This document shows positions 1 through 11,639 of a stretch of DNA of 64,000 nucleotides, in pieces. Numbering within the stretch: the first letter of the stretch is position 1; every line of letters starts with the position of its first letter. Made by a program: the position numbers and the translations under genes. Origin of the DNA: Girardinichthys multiradiatus (lineage: Eukaryota > Chordata > Actinopteri > Cyprinodontiformes > Goodeidae). A model generated the notes under the pieces. The model worked only from the letters and a program-made list of their open reading frames with translations. It did not search any database and was not told the DNA's origin. The stretch is taken from the NCBI RefSeq assembly GCF_021462225.1, contig NC_061812.1, forward strand, positions 36,877,175-36,941,174, read 5' to 3'.

Positions 1-1999
1 GAAGGCGGAGCTCCCTCAAGCTGTAGCCAGATGTCTAAAATGATTCATCCTCTTTCTGATGTGATGAATTGTGACCACACATTTTAATCCTTCCAACCGT
101 GAGCGCTGAACTCACCAGACTGTCGTGCCTGTCAGGAAGTAGGATAGAGCATTGATTTGTGAGTAGAGATGCACTGATCAGTCTTTTATTGGCAGATAAA
201 GATTCCTAGTTTTCCCTCAGGTCTTACCTGCTCAATCTGATTTTGCTAGATTTTCTTTTTTTTAAAGGACTACAAAACAAAACCTACTTGTGTACACTTT
301 GTTTTAATCCAACAATTACTTTTTGTAACACATTTTGACCATAAAGTAATAAAGTGTGCTGGTTCCTCGATGGAGGTATAGCATTCTCAATGTTTTCATC
401 AAAGACATTCAATAATCCCTAATAGACATGGACCGATATAAAATTCTCACAGAATGATAACATTGAGTGAAATACCTCTGTTTCACAATGTTGGTGAAAC
501 ACAAAGGAAGCAATCATCTTACTGCTGCTAAAAGACTAATACAACACATTGGTTATTATAGCTATAATTAGTTATAACATTTAGATGATGCTTTTGAGTT
601 TCATACTTACCTTGAAGTTACTAGCAACACCTTCATGTAAGACTATTTAAACCCATTTTGAATATAGTCAGTTCTCCATAGATGCCATCTATTTTTTGTC
701 TTTTTTTGTTAAGTCATATTTACAATATTAAATTAAATTTATAACATTAAAGGAAGATCAAATTAAGATATTATGTACACGTCTTTGGTGACATCACTTA
801 AGGCTTGAGCCAACCAATCAGTTCTTTTGACTGCATTTATATTTTTTGTTATGTTTAACCTACTTTATTTGCATGTTTTTAATGAAATTCCTCACTCAAA
901 GCTGTAATGTGCATGGCCATGGCAGAAAATAAAATGCTGAGTGGTGTCCAATGTCGTAACTCAAAGGCTGGTCTCCTGCAGGTTCTAGATGTATCCCTGG
1001 TTCAATAGACATGAATATAATGAATGGGTTCTTCCCAGACCTGTGCAGAACCTGATGACATGTTCATAAGTAGGCCTTGACCATTGTCTGAAGGCATGCC
1101 ATGGTTTAAAATGTTACGTTTCACTTTTTTTATCACTCCTATGGTACACTGCGATGGTAGTTTGCTGAACTAGCATACAAACTAAAGGACTGTTGCTCAT
1201 TTCTCCTGTAAATATGATACAATATTCCTTTATTGTCAGAACAAGTCGGAAATTTGTCTTGCATCATATTACTTTTATTTACAGAGATATACACACAGTC
1301 ACAGGCTGAATCAAAAGGTACACATTCCATGCTGGTTAGTGTTCCATGTTATGCTTCAGAATTGACTGATATACAAAAGCATTTCTCAGCTTAACCTTAG
1401 TAAACTGGGAAACCCTGTACCTTCAGCCTGATTGTAATAGCTTCTGTTCATGATTCAGAGCACGGTCAGGGTTAGAGGCAATGCCATTAGCTAATCTCAC
1501 TATATTTTTATGGTAGAAAGAATCATAAAGTCTTTCGACCAGGTTGGCTTACAATCTTACTGCTAATTTTTATTTAATGAAGCAATTTTGATTTTTCAGC
1601 TATGAGCAGACCTTTATACTATGTGGTATTACAGTACTGCAAAACATTCATTATCACTGAAGTATACAACAAAAGAATAACTTTTAAATCTTGACACTGA
1701 CATGACATTTATCTCACTACATGTGACTGAAGTAGAAGTTAATACTTAAAATGTATTTAGCTGAACAAAGAAATAGATCATCATCCTGTGTATACGAATC
1801 TGCTGACTCAGATTTTAAACAATGAGTGTCAATATGCCCACCCCGTTCCCTTGCTCTTTATGTGTGTCCATGTATCAAAATACCATCGAATAAATGTCAT
1901 AAACAACATTTTATAACTGTAATAATCTTCATATTACTTTTGCAGCACTGATTGTTTCTTTTGCTTTTGAAGAAAAAGCAATAAGATCATGTTAAACAT
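1..1999. other. Non-coding, no recognised feature
   Basis: AT-rich sequence with only short chance ORFs. I see no exon with flanking splice signals that matches the upstream part of a GLUT transporter, and no clear transposon terminus. It is probably intron of the slc2a9-type gene upstream of the exon at 7301, but nothing here proves that. Confidence 0.5.
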
Positions 2000-2295
2000 T
2001 CATTTTCTATACCAGGGCTAGTGCTTATCTCCAGCAGTCTACAGGCAGGGTACACCCTGGACAGGTCGCCAATCCATCGCAGGGCAACACAGAGACATAC
2101 AGGAAAAACAAGCACACACACCCAAGGTGACCTGACAGTCACATGTTTGGACTGTGGGAGGACACTGGAGTACCCGGTGAGAACCCATGCATGCATGGTG
2201 AGAACATGCAAACTCCATGCAGAAAGACCCCCGGCCGGGAGTTGAACCCAGGACCTTCCTGCTGCAAGGAAACAGTACTACCAACTGCGCCACCG
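2000..2295 (-). repeat. Teleost LINE 3'-tail repeat (5'-truncated copy)
   Basis: This is a moderately repeated fish sequence. It runs from a tail-like end near 2000, through the 'ctccagcagtct' and 'gggtacaccctggacagg' blocks, to 'ccaactgcgccaccg' at 2295. The first part recurs at 52362-52470, where the copy has a 12-bp target duplication, which supports mobilisation by a LINE. From the 52-kb copy, the 3' end of the element is at the low-coordinate side, so the element is on the minus strand. I cannot assign the LINE clade. The ORFs that overlap it on both strands are shadows of the repeat, not genes. Confidence 0.65.
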
Positions 2296-3589
2296 TTTTT
2301 ATTTTTTGAGTCACACCATAGTATTTCTTGCCAAAGTTAGCATACGATACCGGCCCATGCCTGCTCATAAGATAATTCAACCATTGAATCAGCTAAAACA
2401 TGCAGCCCCAGTTTGGAGTGTGTCTTCCATTATTAGCTTATCGCCTTATTTTCGCTGGTAAAATAGAGCAGAGCTAAAGGAACATTGCATTTGTCATCTT
2501 TCCAGCTGTGTTTTAGTTGCAGAGGAAGCTTTTTTTGTCACATAGCTTTTAGGAAACACAATAATTAATGATAACACTTGAAAACAAAAATCTCAAATGC
2601 TCAACTGGCTTTATGTACATGGAGGAGTGAACACTAAATGAAGCAGAAATTCACATGATGACTCTGTTTCTGTCTCCATGATGTTGTCTGATGCTGGTGA
2701 TAAATTATTCAGGCCTGTAGTAGACAAACTTCAGTCACCTCTCTTATCAAATTCTCTCTCTCATTGACATACACGTGTTCAGCCTCATAAATATCCATTC
2801 TCGCAAAACTTCCGGGACCCCTAATGAGCTGTGTGTTAGCTGCTGGTTGATGTTTGTGTGAGAATGCAAGGTGCTACAGTGTCGGTAGTGTCTGGGAAAG
2901 AAATGTCTCGTGTCTGCAGGGACATTGGCCACTGGGATGTACACACATACACATTCTGGATACTGAGTAAATTCCTTTGCATGTAAGGAAGTCCAAATTG
3001 AACAGAGACACAGTCTGAGGCATTCCAGTAGGAAAGTTCTAGAAAACAGGCAAATAATAAATCAGTAATTCCCCCCTAAAAAGTTCAACTCAAACTGATC
3101 CATCCCGGTGGAAGACGGATAGATTTCATACAAAGAGCAATAACTTTTTTTCCCCCTTCAGTCTCATAAAATCCCACTGGTTCGGATCTATTGATGCGAT
3201 GCTACAAACTCTCAGAGGCAGATGAAACAAGGCCAGAAGCTGTAGCCTCTGCTTTGCTAAAGCATGCCTGCTGCTTGATCTGAAATCCTGAGAGGAGCCC
3301 AGGTGATGACTGAAGGGGCCCCAGAATTATTGATGAGACAGAGACACTGTGGTGCACGAAGAAATGCACAGAAAATTGTAAAAAAAACAAACAAATCACA
3401 AAAAGACAGTAATATGTTATTTGTAATGATACCAGAAATTAGCGATTACTCAGAAGGCTTCTTACCCTTGAGATATAACTTAAAGTAAATGGCCAGAGGT
3501 GCATTTTGTTTTAGGAACCGCACAAGTATCATGTAAAAACACCAGAATACAAGAAATATTCATTTGGGTTTGAGTGCCTAAATATCCTA
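2296..3589. other. Non-coding, no recognised feature
   Basis: Unremarkable AT-rich intronic or intergenic DNA with short chance ORFs only. No transposon ends or exon-like segments were recognised. Confidence 0.45.
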
Positions 3590-6165
3590 GAGGCTATGTT
3601 GTCTGGGGCTTAAATGCTCTGGTAGGGTCTCCCATGTCAAACAGTCTCTAGGTGACGGGTCAGACAAAGAGCGGTTCAAGACACCCTCATGAGGACCACA
3701 CAATCGAGGCACATGACGTCGCCCGGTACGGCAGAGCCGGTGTCCCACCCTGGAGCCAGGCCTGGGGTCGGTACTCGCCGGAGAGTGCCTGGAGGCTGGG
3801 TTGCTCCTCGCGGGACCCGGCCGGGCCAAGCCCAAAGGAGAGATGTGAGGCCATCCCCCAGTGGGCCCACCACCTGCAGGGGGAACCGTGAGGGACCGAT
3901 GCAAAGAGGATTGGGCGGCAGACTAAGGTGGATACCTCGGCGGCCCGATCCCCGGATGCTTAGGCTGCCTCTAGGGACGTGGAATGTCACCTCACTGGGG
4001 GGGAAGGAGCCTGAGCTTGTGCGGGAGGTCAAGAGATATCGACTGGATATAGTCGGGCTCACCTACACGCACAGCGTGGGCTCTGGGACCCATCTCCTTG
4101 AGAGGGGCTGTACTCTCTTCTACTCTGGAACGGCCCACGGGGAGAGGCAACGGGCTGAAGTGGATTTGCTTGTTGCCCCCCAGCTCACCTGTCTCGTGTT
4201 GGGGTTTACCACAGTGGATGAGAGGGTTGCATCCCTGCGCCTTCGGGTTGGGAACAGGTCTCTGTTGTTTCGGTCTGCAGACGCGGCGGTAGTGTGGAGC
4301 ACCCGGCCTTCTTAGTGTCCCTGTCGGGGGTGCTGGATAGTGCCCCTCCCGGGGATTCCGTTATTCTGCTGGGGGACTTCAACGCCCACGTGGGAAACGA
4401 CAGTGAGACCTGGAGGGGCGTGATCGGGAGGAATGACCTCCCCGATCTGAATCCGAGTTGGGTTTCGTTATTGGACTTCTGTGCTTGTCATGGATTGTCC
4501 ATAATGAACACCATGTTCAAGCATAAGGGTGTCCATCAGTGCACTTGACACCAGGACACCCTAGGCAGGAGGTCGATGATCGACTTTGTTGTCATATCGT
4601 CAGACCTTCGGCCGCATGTTTTGGACACTTAGGTGAAGAGAGGGGCTGAGCTGTCCACTGATCATCACCTGGTGGTGAGTTGGATCCGCTGGAAGAGGAA
4701 AAAGCCGGACATACTTGGCAGGCCCAAGTGCATAGTGAGGGTCTGCTGGGAACATCTGGCAATGCCCTCAGCCAGAGATGTATTCAGCTCCCACCTCCAG
4801 GAGAGCTTTGACCAGATTCCAGGGCATGTTGGAGACATAGAATCCGAGTGGACCATGTTCTGTCCTGAGGCGGCTGACGGGTACCGTGAGGCCAAGCATG
4901 CCGTGGCCCAGGCTGTGGCAGAGGCAAAAACCTGGGCCTGGGAGGAGTTCGGTGAGGCTATGGAGAAGGACTACTGGTTGGCCTCGAAGCGATACTGGCA
5001 AACCGTCCAGCGCCTCAGGAGGAGGAAGCAGTGCTTCGCTAACACTGTTTACAGTGGGGTTGGGAGGCTGCCGACCTCAACTGGGGACATTATCGGGCGG
5101 TGGAAGGAGTACTTCGAGGATCTCCTCAATCCTGCCCATCACGCGTTCCCTGGTGGAAACAGAGGCTGGGGACTCAGGGTTAGACTCTTTCATCACCCTG
5201 GCTGAAGTCACCAAGGTGGTTAAAAAGCTCTGTGGTGGCATGGCTTTGGAGGTGGATGAGATCCTCCCTGAGTACCTCACGTCTCTGGATGTTGTAGGGC
5301 TGTCATGGTTGACATGCCTCTTCAACATTGCTTGGCGGTCGGGACAGTGCCTCTGGACTGGCAGACTGGGGTGGTGGTGGTTCCAACTACAGGGGGATCA
5401 CACTCCTCAGCCTCCCTGGTAAGGCCTACGCCAGGGTATTGGAGAGGAGAGTGGTTCTTGACTGGAAAAGGGTGGCTTGTCGTCTTCAGGTTGGAGGGGA
5501 GTTCCTGCCTCAAGTGGAGGAGTTCAAGTATCCTGGGGTCTTTTTCACGAGGGAGGGAAGAATGGAGTGGGAGATCGACAGACGGATCGGTGAGGCTGCC
5601 GCAGTAATGGGGGCACTGTGCTGGTCCGTTGTGGTGAAGAGAGAGCTGAGCCGAAAAGCGAAGCTCTTGAGTTACCGGTCGGTCTACGCTCCTACCCTCA
5701 CCTATGGCCATGAACTTTGTGTCATGACCGAAAGAACGAGGTCTGAAATGAGCTGAAATGAGCTTCCTCTGTAGGGTGGCCGGGCACTCCCTTAGAGATA
5801 GGGTGAGGAGCTCGGCCATCCGGGAGGGGCTCGGAGTAGAGCCACTGTTCCTCCACATCGAGAGGAGCCAGTTGAGGTGGCTCGGGCATCTATACCGGAT
5901 GCCTCCAGGACGCCTTCCACGGGAGGTGTTCCAGGCACGTCCTACCGGGAGGAGGCCCAGAGGACGGCCCAGGACACGCTGGAGGGACTATGTCTCTCGG
6001 CTGGCCTGGGAATGCCTTGGGCTCCCCCCGGAAGAGCTGCAGGAGGTGTATGGGGAGAGGGATGTTTGGGCATCTCTGCTGAGTCTGCTGCCCCCACGAC
6101 CCGGTCCCGGTTAAAGCGGAAGACGACGAGTACGAGTAATAGTATGAGTACGAAGTTTTAAAAAA
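3590..6165 (+). mobile_element. Rex3 (RTE-clade) LINE, defective copy
   Basis: A non-LTR retrotransposon in sense orientation. It starts with the GC-rich leader near 3590 and ends with a short AT-rich 'gacgagtacgagta' type tail near 6150. Its composition (GC-rich) contrasts sharply with the surrounding DNA. The encoded protein runs in order: apurinic endonuclease, start of the reverse transcriptase, then the typical C-terminus with 'LRWLGHLYRMPPGRLPREVF' and 'RPRGRPRTRWRDYVSRLAWE'. A stretch encoding 'WQTGVVV', the site widely used to amplify fish Rex3, is recognisable near 5359 (from memory of the family). A second, 5'-truncated copy lies at 43019-43880 on the other strand. The 3' tail is short, as in RTE elements. 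Confidence 0.85.
3898..6114 (+). pseudogene. Rex3 endonuclease / reverse transcriptase, broken and internally deleted
   Basis: Coding sequence of the Rex3 element. The endonuclease begins around 3966 ('LPLGTWNVTSLGG') and includes '[13 protein letters not shown]' near 4361-4400, the metal-binding Asp-Asn core of APE-type endonucleases. The frame changes near 4294, there are in-frame stops at 4546 and about 4630, and more shifts follow near 5160 and 5370. After 'NYRGITLLSLPGKAYARVLE' (near 5385-5445) the sequence jumps directly to the post-catalytic 'DWKRVACRLQVGGEF' segment. The palm domain with the (F/Y)ADD active site is therefore deleted, and this copy cannot encode polymerase. The C-terminal part (5758-6114) is still open. 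It represents mobile-element coding sequence, not a host gene. Confidence 0.85.
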
Positions 6166-6312
6166 ACCTTCAATAAACTAACCAATGTTTCTGTGTAGTT
6201 AACATCTGGGTCACCCGATGTCATTGGATGAACATAGCTAGCCTAATTGTTAAGAAGGAGGACAGACACAAAGATCTGAGTTTCAGGCTTAAGTTAACAC
6301 TGTGCTGGCTGA

Positions 6313-6537
6313 GTGATCTCTTATTCTAAAGAACTAATTCCCCCAGTAAGACAGATGTTTTTTGTTTTACTTGAAGCATACCACTTGGCAGAAGGAGTGA
6401 TCCTTCTGGACAGGCTTCATCCAGACATGTTTGAGTCAGAATGTTGCTCTGATGATCCACGAACCATGATGGACCATAACAGGGCACAGAGGCTGAAAGA
6501 TGTGCTGCCAAAGATTATTGTTATCTTCAGAACCTAA
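6313..6537 (+). other. Unassigned short ORF, 74 codons
   Basis: An open frame that lies between the Rex3 copy and the first slc2a9 exon. A possible acceptor (a pyrimidine-rich run, then 'cag' near 6351) precedes a segment reading 'LLEAYHLAEGVILLDRLH', followed by an acidic and basic C-terminus and a TAA stop at 6535. I do not recognise the family. The residue composition looks more protein-like than most chance ORFs here, but no donor site or neighbouring exon supports it. It may be a relic of a retroposed gene fragment or chance. Confidence 0.2.
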
Positions 6538-7300
6538 ACTGGTACGACTCAATTTCTAGTACAGCACACCTTGCTTGTGATCTTGTAAGAAGAATAAACA
6601 TTAGTCATGTTTCATGTGCACTCATGGTGGAGCTACATGGTTTGAGTGGACCAGTCATCAGTCTGTCTGCTTGGTGATTTTTTTTTGTGGTGGATGATGT
6701 TTTATATATGATTGTTATTTGAAAATAAAATCTGTCCATTCCAGTCCACCAGTGGTCCTCTTCATGACCTGCTACCAGTGCTTTGCAATGGGGATTTCAT
6801 TTGAACCTAGTGGTGTTCTCAACACATGGTTTTTGAGATTTTCTGCAGCTGTTCAGAATGAAAATAAACCCTAATGAAGGACAAATGACAAAAAGAGAAA
6901 AATGAAATAATTGTGCATTAAATGCATTGAGACATACGTATGAAGACTCTGCTTTTTAGACCAATGCCTACTATGATGTCTCAGAGTCAAGTTTGTTTGA
7001 TTTACATCACACTAACAAACCAAATTGAAAAAAGGATGGGGCATTTTCTTTCATGTAAGGTGAACTATATGTCACGTGAGTTTAATTCATTTTCAATCTT
7101 AGTCTGGCCAGCTTCTTTAAAAATACAGGTTTCCTTTTTTAAAAACAGCAATTTAAAACAAAATAACAAAACAACCACCTATCTTTATAACATTTGAAAT
7201 TGCTGTGTCTGTGCCTTGGATTTACGAATAGATAGTAATTGCTCCAATATCTGTGCTGTGAGGCAGCACTCCAATTTTACCTTTTTTGTGTTTCCTTCAG

Positions 7301-7402
7301 GGTCTGGTGATTGAGCGAATTGGGAGAAGACCCCTCCTTATATTTGGTTTTTCCTCCATGGCTGTATTCTTCAGCCTGCTCACAGTTTTCCTCAACTTCC
7401 AG
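7301..7402 (+). CDS. slc2a9-type transporter exon (TM8-9 loop and TM9)
   Basis: A 102-bp exon encoding 34 residues, GLVIERIGRRPLL onward. It is preceded by a pyrimidine-rich tract ending in 'ttccttcag' and followed by 'gtgagcc', so both splice sites are canonical and it begins and ends in phase 0. The (D/E)R-x-GRR motif is the signature of the cytoplasmic loop between TM8 and TM9 of sugar transporters of the major facilitator superfamily. The hydrophobic stretch that follows is TM9. SLC2A9 moves urate and hexoses across the plasma membrane by facilitated diffusion. Family assignment rests mainly on the exon at 54755; the exon length matches the equivalent mammalian exon as I remember it. The exon upstream, which should encode TM7-8, was not found in the window. 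Confidence 0.88.
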
Positions 7403-9084
7403 GTGAGCCATATTTTCGATTCACAAGCCAAATTGGATCTGAAGTATAATCACACCTCACATATAGATACACATGTCTAGAATCCTGATAATGATTATGA
7501 TAGAAGGAAAACAGGGGTTTTCTCTCATAGGTGTGCTATGTGACTCTGATACCCCTGAAAAAAACCATTGCACCTTTCAGAAGCCCCTAATTAGTAAATA
7601 GAATGTGCCTCAGAGATTTATTAGAGAAGACTAATGATCACGCAGAATCATCAGGACCAAGGAAGACACCAGACAGGTCAATGACAAACCCAAGCTCAAA
7701 GCAACATTAAGATATAGAACAATTTACCAAGCTTTAATCATCCAAAGTGTCTGAGTTATGAGAAGTGAAGTTATACTCAGCCCTTCTGAGTCAATACTTT
7801 TTAGAACGTCCTTTTCTTCCAGTTAAGCATTTTAGGGTGTCTTCACCAGCTTTGCACATCTGGAGAGTGACATTTTTTTCCCAATCTCCTTTGACATACA
7901 TTAATTTAAGATGAAAAACATCTGTGAACACGAATTTTCAAGTCTTGCCCATTTTTAACTTTATTTAGGTCTAGACTTTGACTGGGCCATTTTAACACAT
8001 GAATATGCATTGATCTGAACCAGTCTGTCATAGCTCTGGCTGTTTGTTTAGGGTCATTGCCCTGCTGGAAGGTGAACATCTGCTCCAGTTTAAAGTCTCA
8101 ATGGGTTTAAAGTCTCCACTTTAAAGTCTAAATAGGTTTTCTTCAAGGATTAGCCTGGATTTATGTCCAGTCACCATCACATCGACTGTGACCAGTTTCT
8201 CTGTGCTTGTTAAAGAGAACCATTCCTAAAGCATGATCCTCTTACCATGTTTCAGAGTAGGGGTGGTATGTTAGTTGAGTTTGCAGTGCTGGTTTTCTGC
8301 ATTGCAAAGTGTTTTGCATGTAGGTCAAAACATTTAGATTATATCTAGAGAACCTTCTTTCATACAGTTCCCTACATGGCTTATGGCAAACTTCAAATGG
8401 GACTTCATGTGTCTTTCTTTCAACTATAGCTTCCTTCATGCAAGTTTTCCATAGTTTGTAGGGTGCAAAAATAATAGCTGTAACATCAAAAAAAATGTCC
8501 CACTCCAGCTGTGGAACACTGCAGCTCATCCAAAGATGTCATGGACTTCTTGTCTGCTTCTCTAATTAATGCTCTCCTTTTACTGACCTGTCATTTAAGG
8601 TAGACGTCCATTTCTTGGTAGGTTTCAGCTGTGACAAACTCTTTATTTTCCAAGATGATGGATTGCTCTGTGACATTTTCAGAGCTCAGAGCTTAGTTTT
8701 ATACACTAACCCCTTTTAGGTGTTTCCATTACTTTCTCCCTGACCTGTCTGCTGTGCTCATTGGACTTCAGAATGCTGTTTATTCACTGATGTTCCCTAA
8801 CACACCTAAACTAAAGGGAGCTGAATAAAATTATAAGCAAAATATTTCCAGTTGTCTACAGCACTACAAAATGTGAAAAACTTCATGGTGTATAAATGAT
8901 TTTCTGATGCACTGTATATTGCACTGTGTATATCACAGTAGATGTTTTTCAGGTTTCTGTTCTGATGATTAATTGATTTGTAAGTGAGCAAATGTAAGAT
9001 GTCTATTAGAAAAAACAGTTTTAGAGTTTTTGTAGCAGATTTTTAAGTAATTTGAAATCAAGCATAAACCTTGTATCATTCCAG
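7403..9084 (+). other. Intron of the slc2a9-type gene (1.7 kb)
   Basis: GT-AG intron between the exons at 7301-7402 and 9085-9160. Most of it is occupied by a decayed Tc1-type transposon (7538-8915). Confidence 0.85.
7538..8915 (-). mobile_element. Decayed Tc1/mariner transposon
   Basis: The intron contains a degenerate copy of a Tc1-type element common in fish, read on the minus strand. Recognisable blocks are the inner inverted-repeat piece 'ctctgatacccct' near 7541, the transposase region around 8242-8560 (C-terminal side of the helix-turn-helix and start of the catalytic domain), 'ttaatgctctcc' near 8565, the start region near 8770, and the terminal 'gatgcactgta' at 8915. Many stops and indels interrupt the transposase, and the left terminus is not clear. 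It is identified from remembered consensus structure, so boundaries are approximate. Confidence 0.65.
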
Positions 9085-9160
9085 GACAGTGTGTCATGGG
9101 TGCCATACCTCAGTTACATCTGTATACTGGCTGTTATTGCAGGCTTTTGCTCGGGACCAG
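9085..9160 (+). CDS. slc2a9-type transporter exon (TM10 start)
   Basis: A 76-bp exon (25 codons plus one base) encoding [20 protein letters not shown] then FCSGP. The acceptor is 'atcattccag' and the donor 'gtaaag'. A 76-bp exon at this position is a conserved feature of class II GLUT genes. The sequence reads through TM10, and the split glycine codon joins correctly to the exon at 54755 ('SGP-GG-IPF'). Together the three exons form an uninterrupted frame of 102 codons. There is no frameshift or premature stop, so the gene appears functional in this part. Confidence 0.9.
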
Positions 9161-10690
9161 GTAAAGCCACCACTTTCCTTCAAACTGCTCTTATATACTG
9201 TATAAATAGCATGCAGCTTTGAACAGGTGGGCTGATTTAAATTTGTCTGTAGTTATTCAGTGCAGTTGGTTAATCAATATGGCTTTCCCATATTTGGTCT
9301 TAAATAATCAGCAAATTAGCATGCCGCAGTGAAAGGTGTAATTCTATGTTTGCATACTAAACAGTACCTACACATTACTGTATATGCATGATGCTGCAGA
9401 TATGAGAATGTGAGGGCATTGGTCCTGGTGAGTGGTTGACTTTTTGTGTCAAGGTGAAACCTTCTCTGTAATATTCATGTCTCCGGGGAACATTCATCAA
9501 GCAGCGTGCTTGTAGGATGGGATGAAAGAATCTTCCTAATTATCGCATATGGATTTGGAGGTGAAGCTCATTAGATCATGCCCTTTAGTAAAATGAGGGA
9601 AAGAGAGAAAACTTAGGAAGGTAAAAGATCCTGAAACATCTTCAGTTGAAGGAAGCACTGAAACTTTGTGGTCACCAGAGCCTTGCTAAGGTGCACTACT
9701 GTGGTGATCACTAAGAAAGATTGCTTTGCAGCACACCAATAATTCATAGCCCCTTGAAATGAATGAAGCTTCCCACTGGGAGAGGAAAGGGAAAGTATTC
9801 ACAAAAGGGAAAACCCCTGTTGTACTATGAGTCTTTGAGTGGATAAATGAGGACCCATCCTTACCTCTGAATTGGCTTTGACATGGGAACTGTGCCCCAG
9901 ATATTTCACTACTACTCTAAAACACAAAGTTTGTTTCTTTCTAGAAGAAAAATTATAGATTTTTGTTAGGTACAACAAGCGGTATGGTCACAGCAATATT
10001 TTATTTCCTACCTACTATATGCATCTCTCTGCTTTAAATTCACCTTAATTGATTTTTTCATAGTTTCTTTTAAATTTTAGTTTCTATAATGAACCCACCC
10101 ATTTTTTATAACCCACTTCAATCTCTTTAGGGATTTGCCGTTACATTATACCACGTATGGAGTTTTCTAATAAACCAAACTTTACATTGTGTCTTTCTTA
10201 TTTGAAGCTGTCTACTTTTTCTTCGTTGGACATTGTAATTTACAGCTATCGAGTCCATCATTATTTCTTCTAAAACATTTAGCCTTTATTGATTTTCATT
10301 ATTATTTCAACACTGATAGTTTTATTTAACTTTTTTTTTTTTCTTTTCACACTGCCTTTATATTGAAATTCCATTGTGTTTTTCTGAGTCTCTTTTGTTT
10401 CTAACATGTTCAGCATTTAAAAATTCAGCATTTAAATTCATTCAAAGTATACATTTCTTTAATGGGGTTTACATAAATGTTACAGAGCATAGTCTAGTTA
10501 GAGACCCATGCACAAGTTATGTCCTCCACCACTGGAATATATTCAATGAACAAATTCAGTTATTACTCAATGTAAAATGTTATTTAAAATATCCACTAAT
10601 AAGGTTTAAACTTGTGCTTTCCCTTTACCAACGATATTCTGTTTTGCTTTGCCTTAGGTAAAATTTATGCTGTGATATCCTCTTAATAGA
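9161..10690. other. Intronic, no recognised feature
   Basis: AT-rich intron start. No transposon termini or coding relics recognised. Confidence 0.45.
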
Positions 10691-11240
10691 CACTACCGGT
10701 CAAAGGTTTTAGATACACTTTCTCAATTAATTGGTCTCCTTATTTGAATGTGTAGTTTGTGGCAGACCCATGTATTTTTCAACAAGAAAAGAAAAAATAT
10801 GGGAACATTTTCCAATCTCCATCAGTCCCCTTATTGTTGCAAGAACAAGAAAAAGAAATAAACTGTAATTTATAGATTGATATATTGGGTTGTTTAACCC
10901 CAGTGAAACATTTTAGTACTAAATATATAAAGTTTTGACATAAAGTCAGGTATGCTTAAAGATTAGCGTGCTTATCAAACATATGTTATTTTGGAACAAG
11001 TATGTACCAAATAGTACTTGTTTTACTGTATTTGTAATCCATTATCAAAAGTCAAAATACCTTTGCTGTGGCACTCCAACTGTTTGAGGTTTGAAGGCCT
11101 CCTTGCCATCAATTTAATGTTTATGTCCCACCACAGATTCTTTGTTAGACTCAAGACTGGAACAGTGGCTATGCCAGTCCAGTACGTTACTTCCAGTCAG
11201 AAGAGACATTTTGAAATAAATGTTTCTGAAAATGTATAAA
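10691..11240. mobile_element. Decayed Tc1-like repeat
   Basis: The segment opens with 'cactaccggtcaaaggtttt' (10691), which resembles the terminus of a common fish Tc1 family. It contains 'gaaggcctccttgccatcaa' at 11091-11110 and 'gttacttccagtcag' near 11185. The second half is shared with the relic at 58060-58255 (same block order and spacing), which shows that it is a dispersed repeat. No intact transposase remains. Confidence 0.5.
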
Positions 11241-11356
11241 AATTTTATTATTTCTTTAGGATCATTAGTCGGCATACGTTACTGTAAGTTATTGTTAAAA
11301 CTGTTGCCTTTTCTTTATTCTTTTTCAATTGACTTGCAAGAAGTTTGATAGACTTA

Positions 11357-11605
11357 TTACCATGGTCGAAGTTCTCCAACCACAATTTCTATATTTAGAA
11401 TTGTATTCTTGCCTGTTTTATTAAATTCTAATTTTAATCTTTTTATTTTATTTAACATGTTTTCTTCTTGGGATGTAGCATGCGTTGTTTCTAAGTCTTT
11501 TATTTTCTGTTCTAGTTCCACATCAGCTGCTTTTTCTTTTTTTTCCGATATGATGAATAAGAAATCATTTTTCCATACATAACATTTGTTCTGCCTCCCA
11601 TGCAT
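11357..11605 (-). pseudogene. L1/Tx1-like LINE ORF2 fragment
   Basis: About 80 codons open on the minus strand. The order is a short segment before 'SEKKEKAADVELEQKIKDLE', followed by 'THATSQEENMLNKIKRLKLE'. This charged helical pattern resembles the linker between endonuclease and reverse transcriptase in L1-type ORF2 proteins. No catalytic motif is included. The fragment begins right beside a perfect 32-nt palindrome (11603-11634), beyond which the sequence looks like retroviral env, so it probably marks an insertion or rearrangement junction. Confidence 0.4.
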
Positions 11606-11634
11606 AGTTACTGGAGCATGCTCCAGTAACTATG
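11603..11634. repeat. Perfect 32-nt palindrome
   Basis: The two 16-nt arms (11603-11618 and 11619-11634) are exact reverse complements with no spacer, centred on 'gcatgc'. It lies exactly between the L1-like fragment and the env-like relic. Confidence 0.9.
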
Positions 11635-11639
11635 ATCCA

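Noticed and set aside
2021..2380. Overlapping ORFs at 2.0-2.4 kb
   Set aside because: They lie in a dispersed LINE-tail repeat also found at 52.4 kb and read in both directions.
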